Source: Rhodopirellula europaea 6C (GTDB lineage: Bacteria > Planctomycetota > Planctomycetia > Pirellulales > Pirellulaceae). From it: a DNA stretch of 64,000 nucleotides. Position numbers and translations under genes: made by a program. The first letter of the stretch is position 1; each line of letters begins with the position of its first letter. Under the pieces are notes generated by a model, which was not told the origin of the DNA, did not search any database, and saw only the letters and a program-made list of their open reading frames with translations. Where the stretch lies: contig NZ_ANMO01000090.1 of NCBI RefSeq assembly GCF_000338295.1, positions 1-64,000 of the forward strand, in the 5' to 3' direction. This document shows positions 63,510 to 64,000 of the stretch, one piece after another.

Positions 63510-64000
63510 GAAGTTGAGCGAATCGATCTTGGGAACGGTTTCGAAATGAAAGGAAACATACCCCCAAATCAGTTGCGTGGAACCTGAGCACTGAGCACCC
63601 GGCGAACACATCCAATGTAGCTGGTCGCTGGCCTGGTGCGGAATCGACTCAATCAGCCAGATGAATAGCAGCCTAAGTTTGCCGAATGTGGTCAGCGAGA
63701 TCGGCTACAACAATCGTGATGTCCACTCAACATGGATGCGTTCGATTCATGAGATGAACAACCTGCAACGAAGAAAAGATGCGAGAGATCGCTTCTTCGC
63801 AGGCCTCTCGATCTCGCAGGTCTTCCCACTTGCGGTTCGACGGATCCGACTGTGCGAATGAAGTGGCCAGACCAATTCTGACGCTTTTCAGCCGTCAACG
63901 AGCGGACTGACCAAAGCAGAAGTTAATCTTTGTTGTGCGAAATCGTTTAAAACAGAACTCTTTTCTAGATTTCTGTTAACGATCTCTGTTCGCAGTCGGC
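63510..64000. other. Right-end region without a supportable gene
   Basis: About 490 bp. Short frames at 63661-63861 (+) and 63692-63898 (-) overlap each other and lack family resemblance. The last 80 bp are A/T-richer and could be the upstream part of a gene beyond the window. Confidence 0.4.

Noticed and set aside
63661-63898. Overlapping short frames near the right end
   Set aside because: They overlap on opposite strands, show no family pattern and have no ribosome sites.
1-64000. Search by eye for tRNA, rRNA, CRISPR arrays, insertion sequences and prophage genes
   Set aside because: No clover-leaf, repeat-spacer pattern, transposase, integrase or phage structural gene was seen. Short tRNAs in the gaps cannot be fully excluded without a covariance search.

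Overview
The window looks like chromosomal DNA from a marine planctomycete of the Pirellulaceae, most likely Rhodopirellula or a close relative. This rests on recognised family content rather than a marker gene. Typical elements are a BBP7-type outer-membrane barrel with a Cys/Gly-rich segment, a PVC-type dehydrogenase/cytochrome c fusion, a sulfatase, an ECF sigma factor beside a Ser/Thr kinase, H-X-DG (DUF1559-like) sequence, and a lysine-rich histone-H1-like protein. I saw no rRNA, tRNA, CRISPR array, insertion sequence or prophage.

Layout. 1-5.1 kb: the 3' end of rsmA, an ECF sigma factor with a downstream membrane anti-sigma-like protein, and the BBP7-like barrel protein. 5.2-11.1 kb: a UvrD/PcrA helicase, a secreted peroxiredoxin-like protein, a PfkB sugar/adenosine kinase and a secreted GH32 fructanase. 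11.1-16 kb: a degenerate receiver divergent from a FliN/SpoA-domain protein, then a very large SGNH/propeller/cytochrome c fusion. 15.9-22.7 kb: a tightly packed plus-strand operon encoding FxsA, a HAD hydrolase, a GT4 glycosyltransferase, a GH13 sucrose-phosphorylase-like enzyme, a MotA/ExbB-like channel, an ExbD-like partner and an unknown anchored protein. Three of its junctions are GTGA stop/start overlaps. 22.7-28.8 kb: a prolyl oligopeptidase, a site-2 protease, an unusual palindrome-rich intergenic region in front of the H1-like gene, and a POT peptide transporter.

28.8-35.2 kb (minus strand): a hybrid histidine kinase, a sulfatase, a tandem PRC-barrel protein and two unknown membrane or secreted proteins. 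35.6-42.1 kb: an ECF sigma factor, a Ser/Thr kinase with TPR-like repeats, and two adjacent genes that share an apparently circularly permuted malectin-like domain. 42.5-50 kb: a short-chain dehydrogenase, the three-gene proton-translocating transhydrogenase operon (pntAA-pntAB-pntB), an unknown membrane protein, a PmtA-like methyltransferase and an AI-2E family transporter. 50.2-56.7 kb: an unknown protein followed directly by an MscS channel, then a minus-strand stress group (Cys-rich copper-binding four-helix protein, DUF3565 fusion, cupin, flavohaemoglobin) and a PAP2 phosphatase. 57-64 kb: a TIGR03643-like small protein, two coupled orphan genes, a beta-helix lyase-like protein, a six-BON-domain protein, a PH-domain membrane protein and a MYG1-family hydrolase.

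Most unusual observations: (1) a MotA/ExbB-like gene that reads full length only if both a T8 and a T7 run slip, and then ends in a perfect GTGA coupling to its ExbD-like partner; (2) neighbouring proteins sharing a malectin-like domain whose N-terminal half follows its C-terminal half; (3) a roughly 630-bp segment upstream of the H1-like gene, bounded by 17-bp near-identical direct repeats and holding two perfect 16-bp palindromes; (4) an anti-sigma-like protein carrying a prepilin/DUF1559-like extracellular part. All functional statements come from reading motifs by eye; no database search was run.
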